Origin: Prevotellaceae bacterium UBA1710
GTDB taxonomy: Bacteria > Bacteroidota > Bacteroidia > Bacteroidales > Bacteroidaceae
NCBI GenBank assembly: GCA_002317355.1
Contig: DCJC01000056.1
Span: forward strand, 24,857 to 88,856
Reading direction: 5' to 3'
DNA: 64,000 nucleotides
Part shown: one piece after another, positions 27,735 through 35,886 of the stretch
How the letters are laid out: each line of letters opens with the position of its first letter
Numbering within the stretch: the first letter of the stretch is position 1
Notes under the pieces: model-generated
Seen by the model: the letters and a program-made list of their open reading frames with translations, nothing else
Told to the model about the DNA's origin: nothing
The model's database searches: none
Program-made: the position numbers and the translations under genes

Positions 27735-27936
27735 AATCGTTCTTTGACTGATTTAGCTATCCCTGAATAATCAGCACACAATGTTTAAAAGTTGTTGTTT
27801 ATAGTCGTTGGGTACTCTACACACTTTCGTTGCAAACCGTCTTTCTCTTTACTTGTTTCCTGATTTCCCGCAATCCTCAAGGTGTAAACGCTATCTTTTT
27901 TGTCTTAATGTATTTTCGTTAATACGAATTTGGAGG

Positions 27937-27960
27937 CAAAGTTAAGATTTTTTTTTCAAA
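27937..27960 (-). promoter_or_regulatory. Candidate promoter of the BspA-like gene
   Basis: Minus strand -7 box TAACTTTG (27937-27944). A TTTG at 27957-27960 is only 12 bp away, shorter than normal, so the -33 element is uncertain. The gap 27735-27936 would be a long leader in which I see no clear structure. Confidence 0.5.
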
Positions 27961-28091
27961 AAGAGAAATGTTAAAGCGGTTTTTTGCTAAAAAGTAACAT
28001 TTTTTTATAATTCAATGGAAAAACGATGAGTTTTGAGGAAATGGGGAAAGGAAATCTAGATTTTGGAAAGTAAAATTGGAGTTTTTTTGTG

Positions 28092-28156
28092 GAAAGTAAA
28101 TTGGGGGTAAATTAAATCAGTAAATTACGTAGGCGGCATTCGCCGCTGGGAAATTA
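28092..28156. repeat. Dispersed intergenic repeat, copy A
   Basis: A block with GTAAATTAAATCAGTAAATT and GGCATTCGCCGCTGG that recurs almost unchanged at 58813-58874. Both copies carry GTAAATT at matching offsets (11 and 13 bp apart) and the same small GGC..GCC hairpin. It is non-coding. Confidence 0.8.
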
Positions 28157-28481
28157 AAAAAGAAGAATAAATATTTTCAGAATTAATTTAATGTCAGTTC
28201 GACGAATTGATTATTTGGCAGCAAGCTGCTTTTAACTGACAAAAATTACCAATCTTCACAATCTTTACAATCTTTATTTTTTTTGAAACTTTGGACTCCG
28301 CATCCCAATATTTGTTGGGAAAAGATTGGTAAGATTGGGACTCCACGTAGTGCCTGAGCTATGCGAAGAATTATTGTCAGTTCAAGCACCAAAGGTGCAG
28401 ATTCGAATAATTCATTAGGACTGATGTCGCTATAAAAGTAGAAGGATGTTCCAACTGGTGAAACATCCTTCTGTATGAGTA
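28157..28481. other. Non-coding hairpin-rich stretch before ilvE 3' end
   Basis: No ORF is supported. The stretch has several small inverted repeats: GCAGCAAGCTGC (about 28223), CACCAAAGGTG (about 28388), and CCAATCTT near 28250 facing AAGATTGG near 28323. The motif AGTGCCTGAGC..GCGAAGAA (about 28351-28373) has a diverged copy near 59017-59041. It may be a decayed mobile or repeat element that continues copy A. The last part (28434-28474) contains a hairpin, AAGGATGTTCC facing GAAACATCCTT, that could terminate ilvE. Confidence 0.5.
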
Positions 28482-29498
28482 TTAGTCGATAACGACGCGA
28501 GTCCAGTTGTGGGTGTCTGGCTCGATGCCGTACTGAATGTTGCGAAGCTTGTTGAAGAGCTTTTCAGAAACAGGTCCTGGCTTCTCTCCGAAGACATAGC
28601 TCTTGCCAGTCTCGATGTCGTCAATGCGAGAGATAGGAGAGATAACGGCTGCTGTTCCACAAGCACCTGCCTCCTCGAATGTCTCAAGTTCCTCTTCTGG
28701 AATCTGGCGACGCTCAACCTTCATTCCGAGATCCTCAGCCAACTGCATGAGTGACTTGTTGGTGATAGATGGAAGGATAGATGTTGACTTCGGAGTGATG
28801 TAGGTGTTGTTCTTGATACCGAAGAAGTTAGCTGCGCCAGCCTCGTCGATATACTTCTTCTCTTTTGCGTCGAGATAGAACTCGCAAGCATAGCCGAGTT
28901 CATGAGCCTTGTTGTTTGCCTGAAGAGAAGCAGCATAGTTGCCACCTACCTTATATATACCTGTGCCGAGAGGTGCGCTACGGTCGAATTCACGAACGAT
29001 AACGTATGGGTTAGCGAAGAAACCACCCTTGAAGTAAGGGCCTACCGGAGTAACGAAGATGAGGAAGAGATACTCGTTGGCTGGATGAACGCCTACCTGA
29101 GCACCAGTACCAATGAGGAGAGGGCGAACATAGAGAGTTGCACCTGACTCGTATGGTGGGATATAATCCTGATTCAGACGGACCACCTTGTCCACCATCT
29201 CATTGAAGAGTTCTGTAGGAACCTCTGGCATGAGAATTCCGCGACTTGTTGACTGCATACGAGCAGCATTCTCGTCGGTACGGAACACACGCACCTTGCC
29301 GTCTGGACAACGATAAGCCTTGAGACCCTCGAAAGCCTCCTGGCCGTAGTGCAGACATGTTGCAGCCATGTGCATGTTGATGTACTCACCGGAGCAAACT
29401 TCAATTTCGCCCCACTTGCCGTCACGATAGTAACAGCGAACGTTGTAATCTGTTGGTCTGTAACCAAACCCCAGATTAGACCAATCTAAATCTTTCAT
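28482..29498 (-). CDS. ilvE: Branched-chain amino acid aminotransferase
   Basis: PLP enzyme for the last step of Val, Leu and Ile synthesis. The 338-residue product belongs to the longer, eukaryote-like IlvE group: MKDLDWSNLGFGYRPTDYN at the N-terminus, HYGQEAFEGLKAYRCPDGKV, LYVRPLLIGTGAQVGVHPA, and TGIYKVGGNYAASL, whose Lys is the expected Schiff-base residue. GAANFFGIKN and FEEAGACGTAAVISPI complete the site. It is a single transcription unit with its promoter at 29539-29569. Confidence 0.95.
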   Translation of the reverse strand: MKDLDWSNLGFGYRPTDYNVRCYYRDGKWGEIEVCSGEYINMHMAATCLHYGQEAFEGLKAYRCPDGKVRVFRTDENAARMQSTSRGILMPEVPTELFNEMVDKVVRLNQDYIPPYESGATLYVRPLLIGTGAQVGVHPANEYLFLIFVTPVGPYFKGGFFANPYVIVREFDRSAPLGTGIYKVGGNYAASLQANNKAHELGYACEFYLDAKEKKYIDEAGAANFFGIKNNTYITPKSTSILPSITNKSLMQLAEDLGMKVERRQIPEEELETFEEAGACGTAAVISPISRIDDIETGKSYVFGEKPGPVSEKLFNKLRNIQYGIEPDTHNWTRVVID

Positions 29499-29538
29499 AT
29501 TGTTATTTTTTGGTTTGGAAAAATCAAATTTCGAAATG

Positions 29539-29569
29539 CAAAAGTATATATTTTCTTTGAAATTTGCAA
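29539..29569 (-). promoter_or_regulatory. Promoter of ilvE
   Basis: Minus strand -7 box TACTTTTG (29539-29546) and CTTG (29566-29569) at the correct 19-bp spacing, a one-base deviation from TTTG. Leader about 35 nt. Confidence 0.65.
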
Positions 29570-29683
29570 GAAAATAGACTTTTTTTTCCGTTTAAGTCCA
29601 AAATAATTGTTTTTGCGAAGAAAATGATATGTATTTGGGTTTGCCGATGGGTTGCTGGAGGTAGGTCTTGAATCCGCTCTTGG

Positions 29684-29788
29684 TCCGAAGCTTCTCCATC
29701 GCATGTCCATCGCATCTCCATCGCTGCTCCATCGTTTCGATGGACTATCGATGGAGTAACGATGGAGTATCGATGGAGTATCTACGGA
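29684..29788. repeat. 11-bp phased palindromic array 2 (TCCATC/GATGGA)
   Basis: TCCATC hexamers start at 29695, 29706, 29717 and 29728 (with a diverged TCCGAA at 29684). GATGGA starts at 29739, 29750, 29761 and 29772 (with TACGGA at 29783). All ten positions are exactly 11 bp apart. The centre is TCCATCGTTTCGATGGA. It lies 39 bp past the xseB stop and is the most regular of the four arrays in the window. Confidence 0.92.
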
Positions 29789-29826
29789 GGAAAAGCAAAA
29801 AAATAAGGAAGGTTTTGCCTTCCTTA

Positions 29827-30021
29827 TTACTTGTCGTTTTCGAGGATTTTCTTGATTTCCTCGTCAGTCTTGGTGAGTTTGTCCTTGCATAGTTTGATGA
29901 GTTGCTGGGCATTCTTGAGTTCGGTACTCATCATGTCGATGTCGAGTTCTCCACTCTCCATCTTCTTGACAATCTCCTCAAGTTGGGTGATTGCCTCTTC
30001 GTAATTCGGTATCTTTTTCAT
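29827..30021 (-). CDS. xseB: Exonuclease VII small subunit
   Basis: Small subunit of exonuclease VII, which degrades single-stranded DNA from both ends. The product of 64 residues, MKKIPNYEEAITQLEEIVKK through LKNAQQLIKLCKDKL, is the usual antiparallel helix pair and ends KKILENDK. The start at 30019-30021 is preferred because it gives the canonical N-terminus; an in-frame ATG eight codons upstream (30043-30045) lies inside an inverted repeat. It follows xseA in the same direction. Confidence 0.92.
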   Translation of the reverse strand: MKKIPNYEEAITQLEEIVKKMESGELDIDMMSTELKNAQQLIKLCKDKLTKTDEEIKKILENDK

Positions 30022-30042
30022 ATTTTTAAATTTTAAGGAGTT

Positions 30043-30166
30043 CAAGGAGTAATGAGGAGTACAAGTAGTACAAGACGAATGATTGGATATAACGACCTAC
30101 ATGAAATTCAGTGATAATGACTATCGTCTTGTACTACTTAAGCGACTTTGGGAGCGTTACTCCTTG
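30043..30166 (-). repeat. Nested inverted repeats between xseA and xseB
   Basis: Perfect 16-bp arms AAGTAGTACAAGACGA (30063-30078) and its complement (30124-30139) enclose 45 bp. Outside them CAAGGAGTAA (30043-30052) pairs with TTACTCCTTG (30157-30166). A 9-bp tandem (ACTTCTTGT-like, 30159-30185) borders the xseA stop. In the mRNA this would be a large stem-loop between the two subunit genes. Confidence 0.7.
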
Positions 30167-30183
30167 TACTTCTTGTACTTCTT

Positions 30184-31470
30184 TTAGTTTTTAACAATTG
30201 TTTCAATAGCGCCGGAAGCGAGAACAATGGTTACTTCGTCGCCTTTCTTCAGTGTCTTTGGGTCTTTGATTGCGATTCCGTCGTGCAAGGCGATGCTGTA
30301 ACCTCTCCTCAGAATGTGGATAGGGTCAACGGCATTTGTTCGTTGAGCCAGCATGTCGAGTTTATAGGAAGCACGTTCAAGTCGGTTGCTTATGATAAGC
30401 GGAAGTCGTTGCTCAATCGTAGAGATACGATTCTTCTCAATGTTAATGGCTTGTGTGACAGATGTTTGTAACCTTGTGGAGATGTTTGCGAGTCTTGCCT
30501 CTTCCCTTGTCTTCTTGAGGGAAAAGGCAACGGGAAGGAAACTCTGAATCCTGCTAAGTCGCAATTTCTCTTGCTCCATTCTCGAACGAACACAATCGGT
30601 TATTCTCCGTGAGGCATCCTCTATCCTTTCGAGAGTTTCTAAGAGGTTGTCTATGAGCCATGTAGCAGCTGCCGTTGGGGTTTTGACTCTCACGCAAGAA
30701 ATCATATCGAGGATACATTCGTCACGATCATGCCCGATACCAGTAATGATAGGCAAAGGGAAGTTGGCTACATTCTCTGCGAGTTCGAGGGTGTCGAATC
30801 CAGAGAAATCGCTTGTAGCACCTCCACCTCTGATGATGACTACAACATCAAAATCCTCGATGGAATCGTTGATTTTGTTGAGTGCGGCTATGATTGTCTC
30901 CTCAACTTGCTCGCCTTGCATAACGGCAGGGAAAAGTCGTGTGGTGAACTGAAATCCGTACTCGTTGTTGAGGAGTTGGTTGCAGAAATCGCCATATCCA
31001 GCAGCTGTCTGAGAGGAAATGACGGCAATTCGTTGGGCGAACATCGGAATCTCCAAAGACTTGTTGAGGTCGAAAATGCCTTCGCGCTTCAAGGTTTGGA
31101 TGATCTCCTGACGTTGTCGAGCCATGTCTCCGAGGGTGTAGTTAGGGTCTATATCCTGGACAATCCAAGAGAACCCATATGTCTCATGGAACTGGGCCTT
31201 CACCTTCAGAAGCACCTTCATTCCAGGATGAGGGCGCTCACCCGTAACCTTCATGAACTTTGGCAGTACGTAACTCCAAGTGCTTCTCCAACAGCGAGCC
31301 TGTGCCCTTGCCACTAATGAATCTTCATCTTTCTGAATCAAATCCATATAGCAATGCCCACCTGACTCACGGCATTCCGCGAGTTCGGCTTCCACCCAAT
31401 AGGTATCGTTGAGTGAATAATCCACAACCTGTCTTACGAGATTGTTCAGTTGGTAGAGCGTTAGATTCAT
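30184..31470 (-). CDS. xseA: Exonuclease VII large subunit
   Basis: Catalytic subunit of exonuclease VII. The 428-residue product has an N-terminal OB-fold (YWVEAELAECRESGGHCYMD), the catalytic region with KSLEIPMFAQRIAVISSQTAAGYGDF, DVVVIIRGGGATSDFSGFD and PIITGIGHDRDECILDM, then a long coiled coil and the C-terminal segment DPIHILRRGYSIALHDG. Length and motifs are normal. Its promoter is at 31490-31520 and it is divergent from the MATE gene. Confidence 0.95.
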   Translation of the reverse strand: MNLTLYQLNNLVRQVVDYSLNDTYWVEAELAECRESGGHCYMDLIQKDEDSLVARAQARCWRSTWSYVLPKFMKVTGERPHPGMKVLLKVKAQFHETYGFSWIVQDIDPNYTLGDMARQRQEIIQTLKREGIFDLNKSLEIPMFAQRIAVISSQTAAGYGDFCNQLLNNEYGFQFTTRLFPAVMQGEQVEETIIAALNKINDSIEDFDVVVIIRGGGATSDFSGFDTLELAENVANFPLPIITGIGHDRDECILDMISCVRVKTPTAAATWLIDNLLETLERIEDASRRITDCVRSRMEQEKLRLSRIQSFLPVAFSLKKTREEARLANISTRLQTSVTQAINIEKNRISTIEQRLPLIISNRLERASYKLDMLAQRTNAVDPIHILRRGYSIALHDGIAIKDPKTLKKGDEVTIVLASGAIETIVKN

Positions 31471-31489
31471 TATAATGTTGATTTTGGCA

Positions 31490-31520
31490 CAAAGTTATGA
31501 GAAAAAACTGATTTGGCAAA
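31490..31520 (-). promoter_or_regulatory. Promoter of xseA
   Basis: Minus strand: TTTG (31517-31520), 19-bp spacer, TAACTTTG (31490-31497), about 20 bp before the start codon. Confidence 0.75.
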
Positions 31521-31538
31521 ACAAATTGTTCATTTTAT

Positions 31539-31569
31539 TTTGAGATGACTAAAAAAAACACTATCTTTG
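31539..31569 (+). promoter_or_regulatory. Promoter of the MATE transporter operon
   Basis: TTTG (31539-31542), 19-bp spacer, TATCTTTG (31562-31569). It is divergent from the xseA promoter, with the two -33 elements 18 bp apart. Confidence 0.8.
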
Positions 31570-31594
31570 CATCCTAAATAAATAATGTACGTAA

Positions 31595-32935
31595 ATGGAT
31601 AATAAACAAGCCACTTTGGAGTTGGGAACTAAACCCGTAGGAAGATTGCTGATGCAGTATGCGCTACCAGCAATCGTTGCTATGGTTGCAGCCTCGCTCT
31701 ACAATATGGTGGACAGCATCTTTATCGGCCAAGGCGTTGGCGTTTTAGCGATTTCAGGATTAGCAATCACCTTCCCATTCATGAACCTCTCTGCTGCATT
31801 TGGAGCGGCTATTGGAGTAGGTTCGTCAACTTTCATTAGTGTAAAACTTGGTCAGCGCGACTATGCCATAGCCAATAAGGTGCTTGGCAATTGCGTGATG
31901 CTCAATATCATTGTCGGTATTCTCTTTGGAGGTATCTGCCTGTTGTTCCTCGATCCTATACTTGGATTCTTTGGCGCTTCAGAAAACACCATACCGTATG
32001 CAAGGGAGTATATGCAGGTGATACTTGTGGGAAATGCTTTCACGCATCTCTACTTCGGATTGAATGCCGTATTGCGTTCGGCAAGTAAACCACGTCAGGC
32101 GATGTATGCCACAATCTTTACGGTTGTGATCAATTCGATACTTGACCCAATCTTCATCTATGTGCTAGGCTTGGGCATACGTGGAGCTGCATACGCAACT
32201 ATTCTGTCGCAGATACTCGCGCTTTGCTGGCAATGGAAACTGTTCTCTAATAAGGACGAACTTCTGCATTTCGACTATAGTCTTTTCCGTATCAATAAGC
32301 AGATCGTGAAGAATATCGTAGGCATAGGAATGTCGCCATTTGCCATGAATTCATGTGCTTGTCTTGTGGTGATCTTCATCAATAAATGCTTGATGGCGCA
32401 TGGAGGAGACCTTGCCGTTGGTGCCTATGGAATCGCAAATAGAATAGCCTTTATCTTCGTGATGGTGACTATGGGTGTGAACCAGGGTATGCAACCAATA
32501 GCTGGTTATAACTATGGTGCCCAGAACTATGACCGATTGCGTAAGGTTGTGAAACTCGCTATCCTTTGTGCTACGGTGGTTTGTACTGTCGGTTTTCTTG
32601 TGGCTATGTTTGGTGCCTATCCTTGTGCTCGTCTTTTCACAAAGGATGAGAGCCTGATAGAGATTGCAGAAACGGCAATCAGAATGATGATGATGGTGTT
32701 CCCGATTGTGGGGTATCAGATAGTAGTAACAAATTTCTTCCAGAGTATCGGTAAGGCGAAGGTGAGTATGTTCCTCTCGCTCTCTCGCCAGTTGATATTC
32801 CTTGTTCCTGCCCTCGCTATCTTCTCGGAGATATGGGGACTTTGGGGCGTATGGGCTTCGATGCCGTTCTCTGATGCCTTGGCTACGATTGTGGCTGCGG
32901 TAATGATGAAAAGGAGTAGCGTATGGAAAAACTAA
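31595..32935 (+). CDS. MATE-family efflux transporter
   Basis: A 446-residue protein with twelve predicted membrane helices. It has the MATE family opening GTKPVGRLLMQYALPAIVAM and the repeated-half features GVGVLAISGLAITFPFMNL and GAYGIANRIAFIFVMVTMGV. MATE proteins export drugs or metabolites using Na+ or H+; the substrate cannot be told from sequence. It overlaps the next gene by 13 bp and heads a unit with the kinase-like gene and perhaps purT. Confidence 0.92.
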   Translation: MDNKQATLELGTKPVGRLLMQYALPAIVAMVAASLYNMVDSIFIGQGVGVLAISGLAITFPFMNLSAAFGAAIGVGSSTFISVKLGQRDYAIANKVLGNCVMLNIIVGILFGGICLLFLDPILGFFGASENTIPYAREYMQVILVGNAFTHLYFGLNAVLRSASKPRQAMYATIFTVVINSILDPIFIYVLGLGIRGAAYATILSQILALCWQWKLFSNKDELLHFDYSLFRINKQIVKNIVGIGMSPFAMNSCACLVVIFINKCLMAHGGDLAVGAYGIANRIAFIFVMVTMGVNQGMQPIAGYNYGAQNYDRLRKVVKLAILCATVVCTVGFLVAMFGAYPCARLFTKDESLIEIAETAIRMMMMVFPIVGYQIVVTNFFQSIGKAKVSMFLSLSRQLIFLVPALAIFSEIWGLWGVWASMPFSDALATIVAAVMMKRSSVWKN

Positions 32936-33537
32936 TCATTAACATCGGACGACAGATAGGCTGTGGCGGTTATGAGATAGCTCGGATGCTGGCAACGGAG
33001 TTTGATGCTCGTCTGCTTGACAAGGAACTTCTCGACCTTGCGGCTAAGGAGAGTGGCTTCTCTGCCAAGCTCTTCAAACAGCATGATGAGCATAGAGGTT
33101 TCCTTAATCACTTGTTCCATTTCCGTGGAGCTGTTACTTCGGGTAACTTCTATGAAGACAGAATATCTCCAGAGGCATTATTCAAATTCCAAAGTGATGC
33201 TATAAGAAAGGCTGCATCCGAGGGATCTTGTGTCATTATCGGCAGATGTGCCGACTATGTGCTCAGGGATATGGGAAATGTGGTGAATGTATTCATCACG
33301 GCAAATATGGAAGATCGTGTTGCCCGCATCTCAAAGATTAAGATGTGTGATGAAGAGACGGCTCGTAAGCTCATAGAGAAGAAAGAAGAGGAACGAGCTG
33401 GCTACTATAACTATTACACAGGAAAGAAATGGGGCGACTCAAAGAGCTATGATCTCTGTGTCAATTCCTCTCTGATGGGGTTGGAAGAGACGGCAAAGTA
33501 TATTGCAGAGTTCGTTCGTAAGGTTAGTTCAAAGTGA
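32923..33537 (+). CDS. Cytidylate kinase-like family protein
   Basis: A 204-residue protein of the cytidylate-kinase-like group (distinct from Cmk). It starts IINIGRQIGCGGYEIARMLA, where the loop is GRQIGCGG rather than a standard GxxGxGK P-loop, followed by DARLLDKELLDLAAKESGFS and SCVIIGRCADYVLRD. The substrate is unknown. It overlaps the MATE gene by 13 bp, so the two are translationally coupled. In many Bacteroidales this family sits beside transporters, an arrangement I recall but cannot check here. Confidence 0.8.
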   Translation: MEKLIINIGRQIGCGGYEIARMLATEFDARLLDKELLDLAAKESGFSAKLFKQHDEHRGFLNHLFHFRGAVTSGNFYEDRISPEALFKFQSDAIRKAASEGSCVIIGRCADYVLRDMGNVVNVFITANMEDRVARISKIKMCDEETARKLIEKKEEERAGYYNYYTGKKWGDSKSYDLCVNSSLMGLEETAKYIAEFVRKVSSK

Positions 33538-33564
33538 ATAAGAATATTTTAAAACAGATAATAT

Positions 33565-34743
33565 ATGAAAAAGATTTTGCTTTTAGGTTCTGGTGAACTT
33601 GGTAAGGAGTTTGTTCTTGCTGCAAAGCGTAAGGGCGTGTATGTAATAGCATGTGACAAGTATGATAATGCTCCTGCTATGCAGGTTGCTGACGAGCGTG
33701 AGGTATTCTCTATGCTCGATGGCGATGCACTTGAGGCTGTTGTGAACAAGCATCAGCCAGACATTATCGTGCCTGAGATTGAGGCTATCCGTACAGAGCG
33801 CCTCTTCGACTTTGAGAAGAAAGGCATTCAGGTTGTGCCTTCTGCACGTGCGGTGAACTTCACTATGAATCGTCAGGCTATCCGTGACCTTGCTGCCAAG
33901 GAACTTGGTCTCAGAACTGCAAAATACTTCTATGCTACAACATACGAGCAGCTCGTTGAGGCAAGCAAGGAGATTGGTTTCCCTTGTGTCATCAAGCCTT
34001 TGATGTCTTCTTCCGGTCATGGTCAGAGTACCGTTAAGAAGTTTGAGGACCTTAAGCCTGCATTCGATGCTGCTATGGAAGGTGCTCGTGGTGATGTGAA
34101 GGAGGTTATCATCGAGGAGTTCATTCACTTCACCTCAGAGTTCACTCTTCTCACCGTTACCCAGAAGGATGGTCCTACACTCTTCTGTCCTCCAATCGGA
34201 CACGTTCAGGAGGGTGGTGATTATCGTGAGTCTTGGCAGCCATATCAGATTTCTGAGAAGGATCTGAAGGATGCTCAGCACATGGCTGATGAGGTTACAA
34301 AGGCGTTGACTGGCTATGGCATCTGGGGTGTAGAGTTCTTCTTGACAGATACTGGTGTTATCTTCTCTGAGCTCTCACCACGTCCACACGATACTGGTAT
34401 GGTAACTCTTGGTCACACAACAAACCTCTCAGAGTTCGAGCTTCATCTTCGTGCTGTTCTCGGTTTGCCAATCCATGACATCCGTCTTGAGCATGCAGGT
34501 TGTTCTGCCGTAATCCTTGCTGATAAGGATTATGATGAGGCACCAGAGTATAACCTCATGGATGCCCTCAAGGAAGAGTGTACCCGTGTTCGTATCTTCA
34601 GTAAGCCAGGCGGTCATTTCGGTCGTCGTATGGGTGTTACCCTTTGCTATGGTGAGCCTGATGCTGATATCGATGCACTCCGTGATAAGGCAAAGCGCTT
34701 GGCTAAGACCGTACTGGGTACTGACCCTTACATGGAGAAGTAG
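33565..34743 (+). CDS. purT: Formate-dependent GAR transformylase
   Basis: ATP-grasp enzyme that makes formylglycinamide ribonucleotide from formate in purine synthesis, replacing folate-dependent PurN. The 392-residue product has the N-terminal [40 protein letters not shown] for the ATP lid, [20 protein letters not shown] with metal ligands, and a C-terminal domain ending GTDPYMEK. Length is typical. It lies 27 bp after the kinase-like gene and may be in the same unit. Confidence 0.95.
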   Translation: MKKILLLGSGELGKEFVLAAKRKGVYVIACDKYDNAPAMQVADEREVFSMLDGDALEAVVNKHQPDIIVPEIEAIRTERLFDFEKKGIQVVPSARAVNFTMNRQAIRDLAAKELGLRTAKYFYATTYEQLVEASKEIGFPCVIKPLMSSSGHGQSTVKKFEDLKPAFDAAMEGARGDVKEVIIEEFIHFTSEFTLLTVTQKDGPTLFCPPIGHVQEGGDYRESWQPYQISEKDLKDAQHMADEVTKALTGYGIWGVEFFLTDTGVIFSELSPRPHDTGMVTLGHTTNLSEFELHLRAVLGLPIHDIRLEHAGCSAVILADKDYDEAPEYNLMDALKEECTRVRIFSKPGGHFGRRMGVTLCYGEPDADIDALRDKAKRLAKTVLGTDPYMEK

Positions 34744-34790
34744 CATTTTTTATTCTTGTAGATTCATATCTTTAGTCGAAAGTAGGAAAA

Positions 34791-35825
34791 ATGAAAGATA
34801 AGATTTACGGAATATTCCTTATAACGGTTATGAGTGTTGTGGCATGGCATCTTGCAATGGTGCCAGCCATAAAGGCATTATCGCTCAGTTCGCTGATTAT
34901 GGGCATTCTGCTCGGTATGATATTTGCCAACACTCTTCGTTCAAAGGTGCCGGCATCGTGGGAACCCGGACTTAAGTTCTGTTCCAAGCGTATGCTTCGC
35001 ACGGGTATCATCCTCTATGGTTTCCGACTCACATTCCAGGATGTGGTGGAGGTTGGAGCCGCAGCATTGGTGGTTGATGCTATTGTTGTTGTTGGTACCA
35101 TCTGCTTGGGCTATTGGCTTGGTAAGCTTATCGGACTTGACAGGGATAGCACACTTCTGACATCCGTGGGAAGTGCTATATGTGGTGCTGCTGCCGTGCT
35201 TGGTGCGGAACCGATCGTTAAGGGTGAGGCTCATAAAACAGCTGTCGCAGTGAGTACCGTGGTGATATTCGGAACTATAAGTATGTTCCTTTATCCTATA
35301 GCTTATCGCGTAGGCATTCTTGATGGACTCTATGCTCAGCAGATAGGTATCTATACCGGTTCGACGCTTCATGAGGTTGCCCATGTAGTGGGTGCTGGTA
35401 ATGCAATGGCAAATGATATAATTGCCCCAACTGCCCTTATTGTGAAGATGGTGCGTGTAATCTTGCTTGTACCTGTTCTTCTTGTTATGAGCTGGTGGTT
35501 GTCGAAGGGTGCTCCTATGGGTGGTGAGAAAGGTAAGATAAACGTTCCTTGGTTTGCATTTATCTTCCTGTTGATGATAGGTGTGAATAGTGTACTTCAG
35601 AGTATGTATGGTATGGAGGAATGGCTTGCAGATGTCCGTGGTATCATAAATGTCGTATCTACCTTCATGCTCACTATGGCGATGACAGCACTCGGTGCAG
35701 ATACAAGTTTTGCGAAGTTCAGACAGGCAGGAGCCAAGCCATTCTACCTTGCAGGTATGATATATGTCTGGCTCGTTGTAGGCGGATATCTCATGGCGAA
35801 GTTCTTAGTGCCTTTGATGCGATAG
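34791..35825 (+). CDS. YeiH/UPF0324-family putative sulfate exporter
   Basis: A 344-residue membrane protein with about ten helices. It has the family signatures GIILYGFRLTFQDVVEVG, GSAICGAAAVLGAEPIVKG and GSTLHEVAHVVGAGNAM. The YeiH family is annotated as a putative sulfate exporter on thin evidence, so transport of an anion is likely but the substrate is open. It follows purT by 47 bp. The gap has no clear promoter. Confidence 0.87.
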   Translation: MKDKIYGIFLITVMSVVAWHLAMVPAIKALSLSSLIMGILLGMIFANTLRSKVPASWEPGLKFCSKRMLRTGIILYGFRLTFQDVVEVGAAALVVDAIVVVGTICLGYWLGKLIGLDRDSTLLTSVGSAICGAAAVLGAEPIVKGEAHKTAVAVSTVVIFGTISMFLYPIAYRVGILDGLYAQQIGIYTGSTLHEVAHVVGAGNAMANDIIAPTALIVKMVRVILLVPVLLVMSWWLSKGAPMGGEKGKINVPWFAFIFLLMIGVNSVLQSMYGMEEWLADVRGIINVVSTFMLTMAMTALGADTSFAKFRQAGAKPFYLAGMIYVWLVVGGYLMAKFLVPLMR

Positions 35826-35886
35826 GTCGCTGTGCTTTATATAAGCATCGCAAGTGCCAAAGTTAATTTGTAGAACCAACAAATAA

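Noticed and set aside
29684..29788. CRISPR or simple microsatellite explanation for the 11-bp arrays
   Set aside because: Unit length is far below CRISPR repeats. Linkers vary while the hexamer and an exact step are kept through an inversion, which slippage alone does not produce.
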